A DNA stretch of 64,000 nucleotides. Origin: Candidatus Enterousia intestinigallinarum (GTDB taxonomy: Bacteria > Pseudomonadota > Alphaproteobacteria > Rs-D84). The position numbers and the translations under genes are program-made. This document shows, piece by piece, positions 1 through 8,813 of this stretch. Numbering within the stretch: position 1 is the first letter of the stretch; every line of letters begins with the position of its first letter. Below the pieces are notes generated by a model. That model saw nothing but the letters and a program-made list of their open reading frames with translations, did no database searches and was not told the origin of the DNA. Where the stretch lies: contig OX097180.1 in the NCBI GenBank assembly GCA_944407095.1, forward strand, positions 186,001-250,000, read 5' to 3'.

Positions 1-2
1 TC

Positions 3-392
3 CGCCAATGTTTACAGGGAAAAATGAAAGACGAATCCACTTGGTCCGATACCGCCGCGGGGTGGTGGGACGGAATGTGGGTTGATGATTTTTGGCAACC
101 AGAATGCGTGGCTCGCTATTGTACGGAATCCGGCGCGCCGGCCGAAGGCATAGAATCATATATCGAATACATACCAGATACAACAAACTATTGTTGGAAC
201 TGGGATTGCGTTTCCGGCTATACGCGCAGTGGTAACACCTGTATCGCCGCATCAACAAACGAACCGGTCAACCCATACACAACACCAGAAAGCCCAAATG
301 CAAACCCATACGATGTATTGATACAACAACTGCAGCAGTACCGCACAAATATTATCAGAATGTGCGGATATATGTTGGGTACAAATAAATAA
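3..392 (+). CDS. C-terminal end of a secreted Cys-containing protein (cut by the window edge)
   Basis: The reading frame is open back to base 3, so the first ATG at 24 is probably internal and the 5' part lies outside the window. The visible residues align by eye with the middle of the large secreted protein at 56342-58921: both have a C-V/L-Q-G-K stretch, a Trp-rich linker, then YCW-W-C and R-S-G-x-x-C-I. It ends 7 bases before the next gene and is probably co-transcribed with it. A secreted or surface location is inferred from that relative; the function is unknown. I am confident it is coding and less sure of the family assignment. Confidence 0.6.
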   Translation, partial: RQCLQGKMKDESTWSDTAAGWWDGMWVDDFWQPECVARYCTESGAPAEGIESYIEYIPDTTNYCWNWDCVSGYTRSGNTCIAASTNEPVNPYTTPESPNANPYDVLIQQLQQYRTNIIRMCGYMLGTNK

Positions 393-399
393 AATTTTT

Positions 400-2184
400 A
401 TGCAAATTCGTATAATTGCATCTTTGGTAATTGCACTTTGCGCCACACGTGTGGCGTTTTGTGCAGATGCGCAAAACATCTCCGCGTCTGCATCAACAAA
501 CACAACTTCAATTATTGGCGACGGAACATCGGATTTTGGGTCCGATTTTATACCGGCGTCTGAACTGCTGGCGCGCCTCCCGGACGAAACACAGTGCGCA
601 ACGGCCGTGTTCGCGAATGCGCTGCGTGAAAACGCCGGTGCTGTTTCTGAAACAGATTCCGAAACGGATATACAAAAGTGGATATACCAGACCTTTAATA
701 ACGCCGATGTGTTACGTGCTGTATTGTCCTGTCCAGAAATTGCGTCACGTGCAGACGACGAAACAATTAAATTTCTGCCGATAACATATACTTTTCCAGC
801 GGGTCGTGAAATTGTTGTAAATTACGAAACACAGCCCAAAATATTAAAACAGCGTGTAACACTGTCAGAAAAGCGTTCATTGCCGTCATCCGATCCAAAC
901 CCACGGGTCGGCGCACCTGATGACGACGCAATCTGGACAAATACCGATCCCGCCTGGTACGGGATTATGGTGGTACAATCCGGAGCGTTAGATAACTTTG
1001 TCGGTCCAAACAAGAATAACACGGTATCGCTAAAATACATAAACGATAATATCGATACGTTATTTCCCCGGGGCAATCAGTGCACTGGTAAATCGGCACT
1101 GACAAATGATAACACTATGATAAATCGTGCAATGCGCGAAACGGTTGCACTGGACGATGACACAAATGACTACTATGTTGCGGGCGACGCCAACTTACAA
1201 TGGATTTCATACTTAGAAATCGGATTGGACGTTGCGATAACCGTTGCAACAATGGGCGGTGGCACGGTTGTTCTGGGTGCGACCAAGGCTGCCCGCGCAT
1301 CACGAACATTAAAGAATTTAAGTACCACATTGCGCACATTGCGCCAAACGGATTCTGTGCGTGACTATGTACGTATCAGTCAACAGTATGCACGTGCCGC
1401 CGAAGAACTGCGCAATATTGACCGTGTGGCGGACGCGGCTGGTTACGCCCGCAAATCGGCCGAGGTCGAAAACTATGCCCGCACAATGCGCAATTTGGAA
1501 AACACTGACGACAACGTGCGCCAATATCGCCAGGCATCAGAAACATTTTCATCATTAAATCAATATCGACGTACACTGCGCGGATGGCGGATTCCGCAAC
1601 GCGGCAATATTATTGCGCGTACCTGGCGTGCGGTTCGTGCGGCAAATACCGGCGCAACGCAACTGCGCAGCGCGGCCCGTGTCGCGCGCAGCAGTACGCT
1701 GTCCGGACGTGTGCGCGACTGGCTGTTTCAATCAACATTGGCAAATGTCGGGGCACTGGCGCGCCTGGAACGTGCCGGCGGATTTATATACGGCGCGCTG
1801 AAGTTTGTCGGCGGTATGTATGACTGGACGGAAACAAGCACCGGTGATTTCACCAGCGGTATAGAATTCAAGCCATTGACATTATTATCCGCCGACGATT
1901 TACAGGGTCAAGAAAACGTTATAAATCACGGAATGTGGTTGATGTGGGCGGGCGACGCATACACGGCCGCCGATGACGACGCCGCGTTTTTACAGGCAAT
2001 GGATTTTGCGAACAAATTCCACTTTAACCTGGACACAATTCAGGCGGACGAAAACAATCAAGCGTGCGACGTTGATATTTATGTTGTGCGGCCGATTATC
2101 AGAAATCCTGGTTCGGACACCCCGGAATTATACTATCTGGTAATGAACGATGAACCGTGGACGACACGCAACACGGACGAATAA
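400..2184 (+). CDS. Secreted protein of unknown function, 594 aa
   Basis: It starts with a clear signal peptide (basic MQIR, a hydrophobic stretch, then A-F-C-A), so it is exported. The central part has a short hydrophobic segment near residues 270-295 (alternating V, T, G, A) followed by about 150 residues rich in Arg, Ala and Gln that look helical, possibly coiled coil. The C-terminal third is acidic and Trp/Tyr-rich with only one Cys. It follows the truncated gene by 7 bases with a weak ribosome binding site, suggesting translational coupling. The hydrophobic-then-helical order recalls the protein at 56342-58921, but I recognise no family. Confidence 0.8.
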   Translation: MQIRIIASLVIALCATRVAFCADAQNISASASTNTTSIIGDGTSDFGSDFIPASELLARLPDETQCATAVFANALRENAGAVSETDSETDIQKWIYQTFNNADVLRAVLSCPEIASRADDETIKFLPITYTFPAGREIVVNYETQPKILKQRVTLSEKRSLPSSDPNPRVGAPDDDAIWTNTDPAWYGIMVVQSGALDNFVGPNKNNTVSLKYINDNIDTLFPRGNQCTGKSALTNDNTMINRAMRETVALDDDTNDYYVAGDANLQWISYLEIGLDVAITVATMGGGTVVLGATKAARASRTLKNLSTTLRTLRQTDSVRDYVRISQQYARAAEELRNIDRVADAAGYARKSAEVENYARTMRNLENTDDNVRQYRQASETFSSLNQYRRTLRGWRIPQRGNIIARTWRAVRAANTGATQLRSAARVARSSTLSGRVRDWLFQSTLANVGALARLERAGGFIYGALKFVGGMYDWTETSTGDFTSGIEFKPLTLLSADDLQGQENVINHGMWLMWAGDAYTAADDDAAFLQAMDFANKFHFNLDTIQADENNQACDVDIYVVRPIIRNPGSDTPELYYLVMNDEPWTTRNTDE

Positions 2185-2245
2185 TTACCCATTGTATTTT
2201 TTTACGCGACGACTTATAATAACAAATGAAAGGGGGCGCGTCGTT

Positions 2246-2566
2246 ATGTTAAAGAAATTATTATTGGCACTGTGTCTGGTCGGCGTTTCCGTCGGCGGTG
2301 CAAACGCTTATCAGTTATTGTCATCCAAAGAATTGGGCAAAAACGATGCCAAGAATCAAACTGTTGTTGTAAAATGCACAACCGATACGGGCAAAACGTC
2401 AAGTCAGACGTGTACACTGCGCCGCTATGCAAAGTGCACAGGCACTGGCACTAACAAGACCTGTAACGGTTGGCAGGCGTGGCAGGATTTACGCACCCCG
2501 AACAAAAAATATTCTGATTGGCGCAGTGCGGCGTCCGCCTGTTGCCGTGCCAAGGGATTGCGTTAA
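2246..2566 (+). CDS. Small secreted Cys-containing protein, 106 aa
   Basis: The start at 2246 is chosen because the sequence from there gives a textbook signal peptide (MLKKLLLALCLVGVSVGGANA) and AAAGGGGG lies about ten bases upstream; the open frame reaches further back without either feature. The mature part is about 85 residues, basic, with several Cys and a Trp-rich stretch ending in A-C-C-R-A-K-G. It may be periplasmic or extracellular and disulfide-bonded. It lies downstream of two secreted-protein genes on the same strand and is followed by a terminator. I do not recognise the family. Confidence 0.75.
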   Translation: MLKKLLLALCLVGVSVGGANAYQLLSSKELGKNDAKNQTVVVKCTTDTGKTSSQTCTLRRYAKCTGTGTNKTCNGWQAWQDLRTPNKKYSDWRSAASACCRAKGLR

Positions 2567-2585
2567 ACCAATTTTCAATAAAAAC

Positions 2586-2608
2586 CCCGCCGAAATGGCG
2601 GGATTTTT
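2586..2608. terminator. Intrinsic terminator after the 2246-2566 gene
   Basis: A perfect CCCGCC/GGCGGG hairpin with a short GAAAT loop is followed by ATTTTT. It ends the plus-strand gene just upstream; the run of A on the other side could let it also end transcription of the minus-strand tRNA. Confidence 0.8.
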
Positions 2609-2615
2609 AATATTC

Positions 2616-2692
2616 TGGTGGATGTGATTGGACTCGAACCAACGACCTCTTCGATGTGAACGAAGCGCTCTAACCAACTGAGCTACACATCC
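2616..2692 (-). tRNA. tRNA-Val (CAC)
   Basis: On the minus strand the acceptor pairs GGATGTG with CACATCC, the D arm reads TAGCTCAGTTGG, the anticodon loop is TTCACAT (anticodon CAC, codon GUG) and the T loop is GTTCGAGTC. Discriminator A and CCA are encoded. Confidence 0.92.
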
Positions 2693-2838
2693 AAAAACAA
2701 CGCCCCAAAACAAGGCGAACTGTATTCTAGCACCTTGGCAAATTCGGCGCAAGTAAAAAACATATACAAAAAGTTGATTTTTGTCATTATTCGTCTATCA
2801 TTTCAAAAAACACCACTTTATACCAAGGGAGCACTTTG

Positions 2839-3729
2839 ATGAAAGGCATCATTTTAGCGGGCGGCAGCGGAACACGTTTATACCCGTTGACCAAGACGAC
2901 TTCAAAGCAGTTACTGCCCGTATATGACAAACCAATGATTTATTATCCTATGTCAACACTGATGCAGTTTGACATCCGCGATATTCTGATTATATCCACC
3001 CCCCAAGATACGCCGAACATTGAACGTCTGTTTGGCGATGGCAACACGCTGGGGATGAGCATCCATTACGAAATACAGCAACGCCCCCAGGGGATTGCCC
3101 AGGCATTCACCATTGGTGAAAAATTTATCAACAACCAAGACGTATGTCTGATTTTGGGCGATAACATATTCCATATGGGCGAACAGTTCCCCTGGTTCCG
3201 CAAAACGGTTCAGAAAAACCAGGGTCAACGCGCAACAATCTTTGCATATCACGTATCTGACCCTGAAAGATTTGGTGTTGTTGAATTTGACGACAAACTG
3301 AACGCCGTATCAATCGAAGAAAAGCCCAAAAATCCAAAGTCAAACTTTGCGTCTGTTGGATTGTATTTCTATCCCGGCGACGTGGTTGAAAAGGCAAAAT
3401 CATTAAAACCGTCTGCCCGCGGGGAATACGAAATCACCGATTTGAACAATATGTACCTGGCGGAACACAGAATGTCCGTTGTACCGATGCAGCGCGGTAA
3501 CGCGTGGTTGGACGCGGGTACGCCAAAAAGTTTGATGGATTCCAGCAACTTTGTTCAAATTATGGAAGAACGCCAGGGGCTGAAAATCGCCTGTATCGAA
3601 GAAATTGCATATCGCCGCGGTTTTATCAATAAAAGACAGTTAAACCGCATAATAGACGGCCTGAAAGACAGCGATTACAAGAAATACCTGATAAAAGTAT
3701 CAATGGAAACAAAACACAGGTTATACTAA
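2839..3729 (+). CDS. rfbA: Glucose-1-phosphate thymidylyltransferase RfbA
   Basis: The enzyme makes dTDP-glucose from glucose-1-phosphate and dTTP, the first step of dTDP-rhamnose synthesis for O-antigen or capsule. The N-terminus carries the nucleotidyltransferase signature LAGGSGTRLYP followed by K-Q-L-L-P-V-Y-D-K-P, and LGDNIF and VGLYFYP appear later, as in RfbA/RmlA. At 296 aa it matches the usual length of about 290. The ATG at 2839 is preferred over an adjoining TTG because AAGGGAG sits eight bases before it. The other pathway genes seen, rfbC and rfbD, lie 40 kb away near 43-44.6 kb; no rfbB is visible. Confidence 0.95.
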   Translation: MKGIILAGGSGTRLYPLTKTTSKQLLPVYDKPMIYYPMSTLMQFDIRDILIISTPQDTPNIERLFGDGNTLGMSIHYEIQQRPQGIAQAFTIGEKFINNQDVCLILGDNIFHMGEQFPWFRKTVQKNQGQRATIFAYHVSDPERFGVVEFDDKLNAVSIEEKPKNPKSNFASVGLYFYPGDVVEKAKSLKPSARGEYEITDLNNMYLAEHRMSVVPMQRGNAWLDAGTPKSLMDSSNFVQIMEERQGLKIACIEEIAYRRGFINKRQLNRIIDGLKDSDYKKYLIKVSMETKHRLY

Positions 3730-3730
3730 A

Positions 3731-3764
3731 AAACAAACGGGGCGAAATTTTGCCCCGTTTGTTT
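3731..3764 (+). terminator. Intrinsic terminator after rfbA
   Basis: AAACAAACGGGGC pairs with GCCCCGTTTGTTT across an eight-base loop, directly after the rfbA stop codon. Confidence 0.8.
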
Positions 3765-3782
3765 ATACAAATTTGATTGATT

Positions 3783-3869
3783 TGGTGGGGATAGTGGGAC
3801 TCGAACCCACACGGTTGCAATAACCAAAGGATTTTAAGTCCTCAGCGTCTACCATTCCGCCATATCCCC
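3783..3869 (-). tRNA. tRNA-Leu (TAA)
   Basis: Minus-strand class II tRNA with a long variable arm. Acceptor GGGGATA pairs with TATCCCC, the D arm is GGCGGAATGGTAGACGC as in Leu tRNAs, and the anticodon loop CTTAAAA gives TAA (codon UUA). CCA is encoded. Confidence 0.92.
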
Positions 3870-3947
3870 GGACAACAAATCTGCCAGATATACTATCGCG
3901 CGACGGGCGCGCTTGTCAATATTTTTCTGAATATCTGGCGCGTTTTA

Positions 3948-4436
3948 TTATTGTTGCTGCATTTCTGCAATCCGCGCACGCAACGCTTCCAATGCCGCTA
4001 CCGGATCATCAAAACCCAACACGGATTGTTCCAACGGGCACAGACCGTCACGGTTCCTGTTCAAAATCCGCGGAACCATTGTGCCGTATGACACCGCGAT
4101 ATTATGCGCTGCCAATAATTCTGCGCCATCCTGACTCATCAATTCACCATAGACCGCGGTCGCCCCGCCATTTATGGCAATAAAGGCCGCCGCACGACCG
4201 ATTACTTTGTCCACAACCGTTGCGCCGGCCATTTTGTCCGCCGCTGTATCATACAAATGTAACAGCGGATTTACACCACCGCCACTTTCAAACGCGACTA
4301 TTTCATTATCACGCACCAATATGCATTCGGCACGACCGTCCGCAATCATTTTCTTGGCCGTATCAACCGCGGAATCGGACGAGCATCCCGCCATCGCGCA
4401 AAACGCAACCATAACCAGCGCAATCAGTTTTTTCAT
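3948..4436 (-). CDS. DUF1893 family lipoprotein
   Basis: The N-terminus is a lipoprotein signal with lipobox A-M-A-G-C, so the mature protein should be membrane-anchored by its Cys. The rest matches the DUF1893 pattern: an early C-I-L-V-R segment, then M-A-G-A-T-V-V-D-K-V-I-G-R-A-A-A, a V-S-Y-x-x-M-V-P centre and N-R-x-x-x-G-L-C-P-x-E near the end. DUF1893 proteins are usually soluble and about 130 aa, so a lipid-anchored form is unusual. The molecular function is unknown. The start follows GGAGTAAAAT and the gene begins 3 bases after the metallophosphoesterase, implying one operon. Confidence 0.8.
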   Translation of the reverse strand: MKKLIALVMVAFCAMAGCSSDSAVDTAKKMIADGRAECILVRDNEIVAFESGGGVNPLLHLYDTAADKMAGATVVDKVIGRAAAFIAINGGATAVYGELMSQDGAELLAAHNIAVSYGTMVPRILNRNRDGLCPLEQSVLGFDDPVAALEALRARIAEMQQQ

Positions 4437-4439
4437 ATT

Positions 4440-5564
4440 TTACTCCTTTATTTGTGGTGTCAGTTTTATAATTGTTATCTCCGTTGGTGCAAACAGACGC
4501 ATTTGCGGGCCGCCCTGGGAAATTCCACGCGAAACGTACAGGCGCGCACCGCCGTCCAAATCATATTCCCCGGCCAGATATGGGGCGTGCAGATACATCA
4601 GAAATATAATCGGTATAATCTGGCCGCCGTGTGTATGCCCAGCAATTTCGAAATCAAACACGTTTTCACGAAAACTGCCCGGTGTATGTGACGCCAGCAA
4701 TCTAAATTGCCCCGGTGTGGCATCTGCAAATGTTTTTGCCATATCATATCGGTGGCCGCTGCGCCGGGACGAATGTATATCCGGAAACCCACCCAAATAG
4801 ATATCCGATCGCAGGGAAACACCACTGTTTTCCAAAAATGTAAATCCCAAATTTTTCAGTGCCGCAACCGACGCGTCATATCCGGAATATGTTTCGTGAT
4901 TGCCGGTGACAAAGTATACGCCATCTGGCGCAGATAAGTTCTGTAACAGTGCCATATGCACCGTAATACGTTCCAGCGCGTCATCTATTGTATCGCCCAA
5001 CAGTATAACGGCATTCGGGTTCTGTGCATTAGTTTTATCGACAATTTTTTGCACACGGCGCGGCGACATAGTCCGCTGAAAATGCAAGTCGGGCAGGGCG
5101 GCAACCGTATATTCCGCCGTAATTTTTGGCGATGTTACGGTTACAACCCTGACAGCCGGCGTACGCAGTCCCGCATACAATGCGTACGCCCCCATAACAA
5201 CCGCCACCGCAACTGTCACCAAGTTGACCCGCAGGACAACCGTAATATCCATAGGACTAGGCGCCACACCACACAGATACAGAATTATCCAAACCGCATC
5301 ACGCAACAGCGTTATTGTCATCAATATAATCGCGGTCATATATACAAAAGATATTATATTGCAGATAACCGGATGTGCACGCCCCCAGAAATCTTCAAAT
5401 TCATATCGTCCCAACTGTGGCAAAAATCCAATTCCAGTAAACAGAACCAGCATCATCAGTTTTCCCCACCACGGCACATTAGAAAACATCGCATACCGGA
5501 CGAACAAAATCCCCATTGCGATAAATCCGATTATAGACGTGCTGGATAGTATCCCAAAATTCAT
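4440..5564 (-). CDS. Membrane-anchored metallophosphoesterase (YkuE-like)
   Basis: About 150 N-terminal residues contain four hydrophobic segments, followed by a calcineurin-like phosphoesterase domain. Visible metal-binding motifs are D-L-H (in place of DxH), G-D-x-I-D-D, G-N-H-E and the final GHTHGGQ. This arrangement is typical of YkuE-type enzymes, some of which act on UDP-diacylglucosamine or other phosphodiesters; the substrate here is not determined. GGGGGAAAG precedes the ATG. It is the first gene of a two-gene operon with the DUF1893 lipoprotein. At 374 aa the length is normal for the membrane-anchored subgroup. Confidence 0.88.
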   Translation of the reverse strand: MNFGILSSTSIIGFIAMGILFVRYAMFSNVPWWGKLMMLVLFTGIGFLPQLGRYEFEDFWGRAHPVICNIISFVYMTAIILMTITLLRDAVWIILYLCGVAPSPMDITVVLRVNLVTVAVAVVMGAYALYAGLRTPAVRVVTVTSPKITAEYTVAALPDLHFQRTMSPRRVQKIVDKTNAQNPNAVILLGDTIDDALERITVHMALLQNLSAPDGVYFVTGNHETYSGYDASVAALKNLGFTFLENSGVSLRSDIYLGGFPDIHSSRRSGHRYDMAKTFADATPGQFRLLASHTPGSFRENVFDFEIAGHTHGGQIIPIIFLMYLHAPYLAGEYDLDGGARLYVSRGISQGGPQMRLFAPTEITIIKLTPQIKE

Positions 5565-5652
5565 ACTTTCCCCCTGAATTTATTCGCAAAAAATATAGCG
5601 ATACCGAAAAAATAAAGCAATAAAAAACCGCCCAAACGGACGGTTAAAATCT

Positions 5653-5728
5653 TGGTGGAGCTGATGGGACTCAAACCCACGACCTCTACGATGCGAACGT
5701 AGCGCTCTATCAACTGAGCTACAACCCC
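5653..5728 (-). tRNA. tRNA-Ala (CGC)
   Basis: Minus-strand tRNA with acceptor GGGGTTG against CAGCTCC (one G-U and one U-G pair), D arm TAGCTCAGTTGATAGAGC, anticodon loop TTCGCAT (anticodon CGC, codon GCG) and T loop GTTTGAGTC. CCA is encoded. Confidence 0.9.
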
Positions 5729-5733
5729 ATAAC

Positions 5734-5820
5734 TGGTGCGGATAAGAGGACTCGAACCTCCAAGGCATTGCTGCCACTAGTACCTGAAACTAGCGCGTCT
5801 ACCAATTCCGCCATATCCGC
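5734..5820 (-). tRNA. tRNA-Leu (CAG)
   Basis: Minus-strand class II tRNA. Acceptor GCGGATA pairs with TATCCGC, anticodon stem CTAGT/ACTAG holds loop TTCAGGT (anticodon CAG, codon CUG), and a long variable arm follows. CCA is encoded. It is 5 bases upstream of tRNA-Ala in the same direction, so the two probably form one transcript. Confidence 0.92.
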
Positions 5821-5931
5821 AGGCGTCTGAATATAATATATTATGTTTAATTATTTTGCAACAAGAAAATCATATTTTGTTCAAACGGAACGAATAAGTA
5901 ACAATCATCGATAGATAATCTATAAAAACGC

Positions 5932-5961
5932 TTGCCCTGAAATTTGCAATTTTGCTAACAT
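5932..5961 (+). promoter_or_regulatory. Promoter of the 5972 gene, giving a very short leader
   Basis: TTGCCC (5932-5937) and TAACAT (5956-5961) are 18 bases apart. Transcription would begin near 5968, only about four bases before the ATG at 5972. Confidence 0.45.
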
Positions 5962-5971
5962 TTAATCAGAG

Positions 5972-8713
5972 ATGAAGAAAATTCTGCATTTTATCGGTAT
6001 TTTCGCCGTGTGCATTGGCGTCGCCAATGCGGCTGTACGTGATGAAAATGCGACGAATCGACAATCTGCAACAGCCTCTGCATCCAAATCAACAATATCA
6101 CGCACCGCATCGACCAAGGCCGCCGCCGCACGCAACGTAACCGCGCGCACCGCCACGTCACAACCGCTGACATCGCGTACGGCACAACAGGGCGCAACAA
6201 TATCACGCAACGATTCCACAACAACTGGGCGCAGCGCAACCGCACGTACGACCCAGACCGTCACCCCAACCACAACGGCGCGCAGTGGCGCGACCGTATC
6301 ACGCAGTGCGACGGCCGTACCAGCATCGACACGCGGCACAACAACGGCACGCAGTGGTGTGACTGTATCACGCGCCGCGATTGACACTGTTTCCGACGTT
6401 GTCGCTAACACGCGCACTGGCGCAGAATACGAGCAATGTAAAACCGCATATTTCAACTGTATGGATCAATTTTGCCAGTTAAAAAACGATGATTATCGCC
6501 GTTGTTCGTGCAGCAACCGCGTATTTGACCTGGCTGAAACACGCAGCATTATGCAAGACGCCAGTGACCAACTGACCGTATTCACGGAAAACCTGGACGT
6601 TGTCGGTATGACCGCGGCCCAAGCGACCGCGATGAAAACCGCGACCGAGGGTGAAAATGCCCTGACATCTGACACTTCGGCATCCAAGCAGTTATTACAA
6701 GCAATTATGAATTCTATCCGTGGTGACGACGCAACGGTTGGCGGCAAATATTCTGACCTGAACAGTATAACTTTGTCATTTGACACGGTGAACGCATTTG
6801 GTACCGCTGACGCCGGCCAGATAATTGCAACATATAACGGCCTGAACCTATATAACGCGGTATATCCCCAATGTCGCCAGGCAGTACGTGCCGACTGTAC
6901 CGACGCACAGCTGCAACGCGCAATAACTGCATATCTGATGGCTGTTGAACAAGATTGTAACACTGTTCAATCAGCGCTGGAAAATCAACAGAAACAAATG
7001 AAATCCGCCGTCCGCGAAAGCAGTGCTATGCTGGATTTGGCCCGTGTAGAAAATCGCCAGAATCATAATTCCAGTGATATGGCAACCTGCCTGACCGAAG
7101 TTGAAAATGCTATTTTAAGTGAAGAGGTCTGTGGTGCCGGATATCACAAATGCTTGGACAACGGCGAATTTATCGACGTATCAACCGGGGCACCAATCGC
7201 CGGGGTGGAAAATTTCTATGAACTGGGCAACTTGTTGAAATTTGCGGATGGGGTTGACGCGGCCGATCAAAAACTGTCCAAGATTACGTCCAATCGTTCA
7301 TTTGTGAACAACTTTGAAAATCGTGTAAAAAAATTTGCCGAACCTGCACTGGACAAATGTACAGAAATCGCAGATGATGTCTGGGCCGACTATTTGGACA
7401 AGGCAATGTTGGACATATACTATGCCCAACAATCCAAAGTGAACGAAATTAAACAGGGATGTTTTGATTTTGTGTCGGCCTGTTATATGAACGGCGATAC
7501 CGCACTGACGGCGGCAATGGCCGAACTGACCGGCGACGACACGGTTGTATTGCAACCGGACAAGGTTACATTATCCACAGAAATGTGCCGCGATTACATC
7601 AATTCGTGCAATATGATGTTCTATGACCAGACCGACGGTCAAAACATAATTACCGATTATATAAACAACCGCCAAGAAACAGATACTCTTACAGCGTGTC
7701 GCGCGGTTGTAAAACAATGCTTTGATAATTTTGGCGGAACAAATTACGAAAACTTCTATTATCCGTACAGCGGACTGTTCAAAACTGGCGAAGCACTAAA
7801 ATGGTTCACTCTGTACGAATACGACGAAAACGGTACTATCAACACAGCCGAACCAGTATCAGAATGTGCAAAGCAGTTGATGGATATTTCATCGTGCAGT
7901 TCACCAGATATGATGGTGGCGGCATTTGGTGGATTTGATGTCATAACAGCATCCAAGGGCATACACAGCAACGAAACAGTTTATTACTTTGATCCCGATG
8001 GTGATTACAAGGAAGACGGAACCGATGGCAAGCATAGACGATACGGCCTGTTAGATGACGAAGCAACAGATGGCGTAACGGACAAAACCGGCGCAGAAAA
8101 TACATCTCAACGCTTATTGGCGCACCATACGCCACGTCCAACGGGTGTTGCGACAGAAATATACAATCAAATTGTCGATACATTGACAACGCAGTGTATG
8201 AACGTCCAGGGGCGTTTCATAGAATTACAGTTTATAAAAACAAATTTATACAACGAAGCCGCCCTGTGCAATGCACAATTTGGTGCATCCATTGAATACG
8301 GCGGTTCTGCGACCCCGGGCCAAGTGTCGTTGTACCCGAACTTGGTTGAATATTATAAAATCGGTGATAATGAAAATATGTGCCCGCGCGACTATGACCT
8401 GAATGTAGATACGCAATCGTGGGGGGCGTGCCTGTGCTGGGAAAACGGTGGACGACGCAGCAAATACGGGAAAAGCCCGAAATGTGTCGCCGGCATACCA
8501 ACCGATGCCGCACGAAATGATGCCAACTGCATAGCAGCGGATCTTACATCAACTGTTACTGGAACACCCGGAATTGATAAATGGTGCACAATGCCACTGA
8601 CGTCTGGGAACCAGGTTTGCCCGATTGGTCTGAACGGGGGCAAAGAAGAAAATGAAATGTGCGTGTACGACGGTGAAGAACTGAACAATCTGCCCGAAGG
8701 ATTGGGAATCTGA
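5972..8713 (+). CDS. Large secreted protein with low-complexity Ser/Thr/Arg region and Cys motifs, 913 aa
   Basis: A signal peptide (MKKILHFIGIFAVCIGVANA) is followed by about 120 residues of low-complexity T/S/R/A sequence. A motif near residues 150-180, C-x4-Y-x2-C-M-x4-C with Y-R-R-C-S-C-S, also occurs in the 368-aa protein at 52890-53996, so the two are paralogues in part. The remaining 700 residues are acidic with scattered Cys, and the last 120 have C-L-C-W-E-N-G-G, C-P-I-G-L-N-G-G and similar turns. Export and disulfide bonding are likely; the function is unknown. The gene stands alone between tRNA-Leu and a terminator. Confidence 0.85.
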   Translation: MKKILHFIGIFAVCIGVANAAVRDENATNRQSATASASKSTISRTASTKAAAARNVTARTATSQPLTSRTAQQGATISRNDSTTTGRSATARTTQTVTPTTTARSGATVSRSATAVPASTRGTTTARSGVTVSRAAIDTVSDVVANTRTGAEYEQCKTAYFNCMDQFCQLKNDDYRRCSCSNRVFDLAETRSIMQDASDQLTVFTENLDVVGMTAAQATAMKTATEGENALTSDTSASKQLLQAIMNSIRGDDATVGGKYSDLNSITLSFDTVNAFGTADAGQIIATYNGLNLYNAVYPQCRQAVRADCTDAQLQRAITAYLMAVEQDCNTVQSALENQQKQMKSAVRESSAMLDLARVENRQNHNSSDMATCLTEVENAILSEEVCGAGYHKCLDNGEFIDVSTGAPIAGVENFYELGNLLKFADGVDAADQKLSKITSNRSFVNNFENRVKKFAEPALDKCTEIADDVWADYLDKAMLDIYYAQQSKVNEIKQGCFDFVSACYMNGDTALTAAMAELTGDDTVVLQPDKVTLSTEMCRDYINSCNMMFYDQTDGQNIITDYINNRQETDTLTACRAVVKQCFDNFGGTNYENFYYPYSGLFKTGEALKWFTLYEYDENGTINTAEPVSECAKQLMDISSCSSPDMMVAAFGGFDVITASKGIHSNETVYYFDPDGDYKEDGTDGKHRRYGLLDDEATDGVTDKTGAENTSQRLLAHHTPRPTGVATEIYNQIVDTLTTQCMNVQGRFIELQFIKTNLYNEAALCNAQFGASIEYGGSATPGQVSLYPNLVEYYKIGDNENMCPRDYDLNVDTQSWGACLCWENGGRRSKYGKSPKCVAGIPTDAARNDANCIAADLTSTVTGTPGIDKWCTMPLTSGNQVCPIGLNGGKEENEMCVYDGEELNNLPEGLGI

Positions 8714-8754
8714 TAACTGCACCGTGTTCACAAGTGTGTTCTGGCGCACAAATA

Positions 8755-8791
8755 AAACGACCGCCGATACAAAGCAGGGCGGTCGTTTTTC
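8755..8791. terminator. Intrinsic terminator between the convergent 5972 gene and lpxB
   Basis: AAACGACCGCC pairs with GGCGGTCGTTTTT across a 13-base loop. It lies between convergent genes and could serve both. Confidence 0.75.
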
Positions 8792-8813
8792 AATTCAATA
8801 TTATTATATAATG

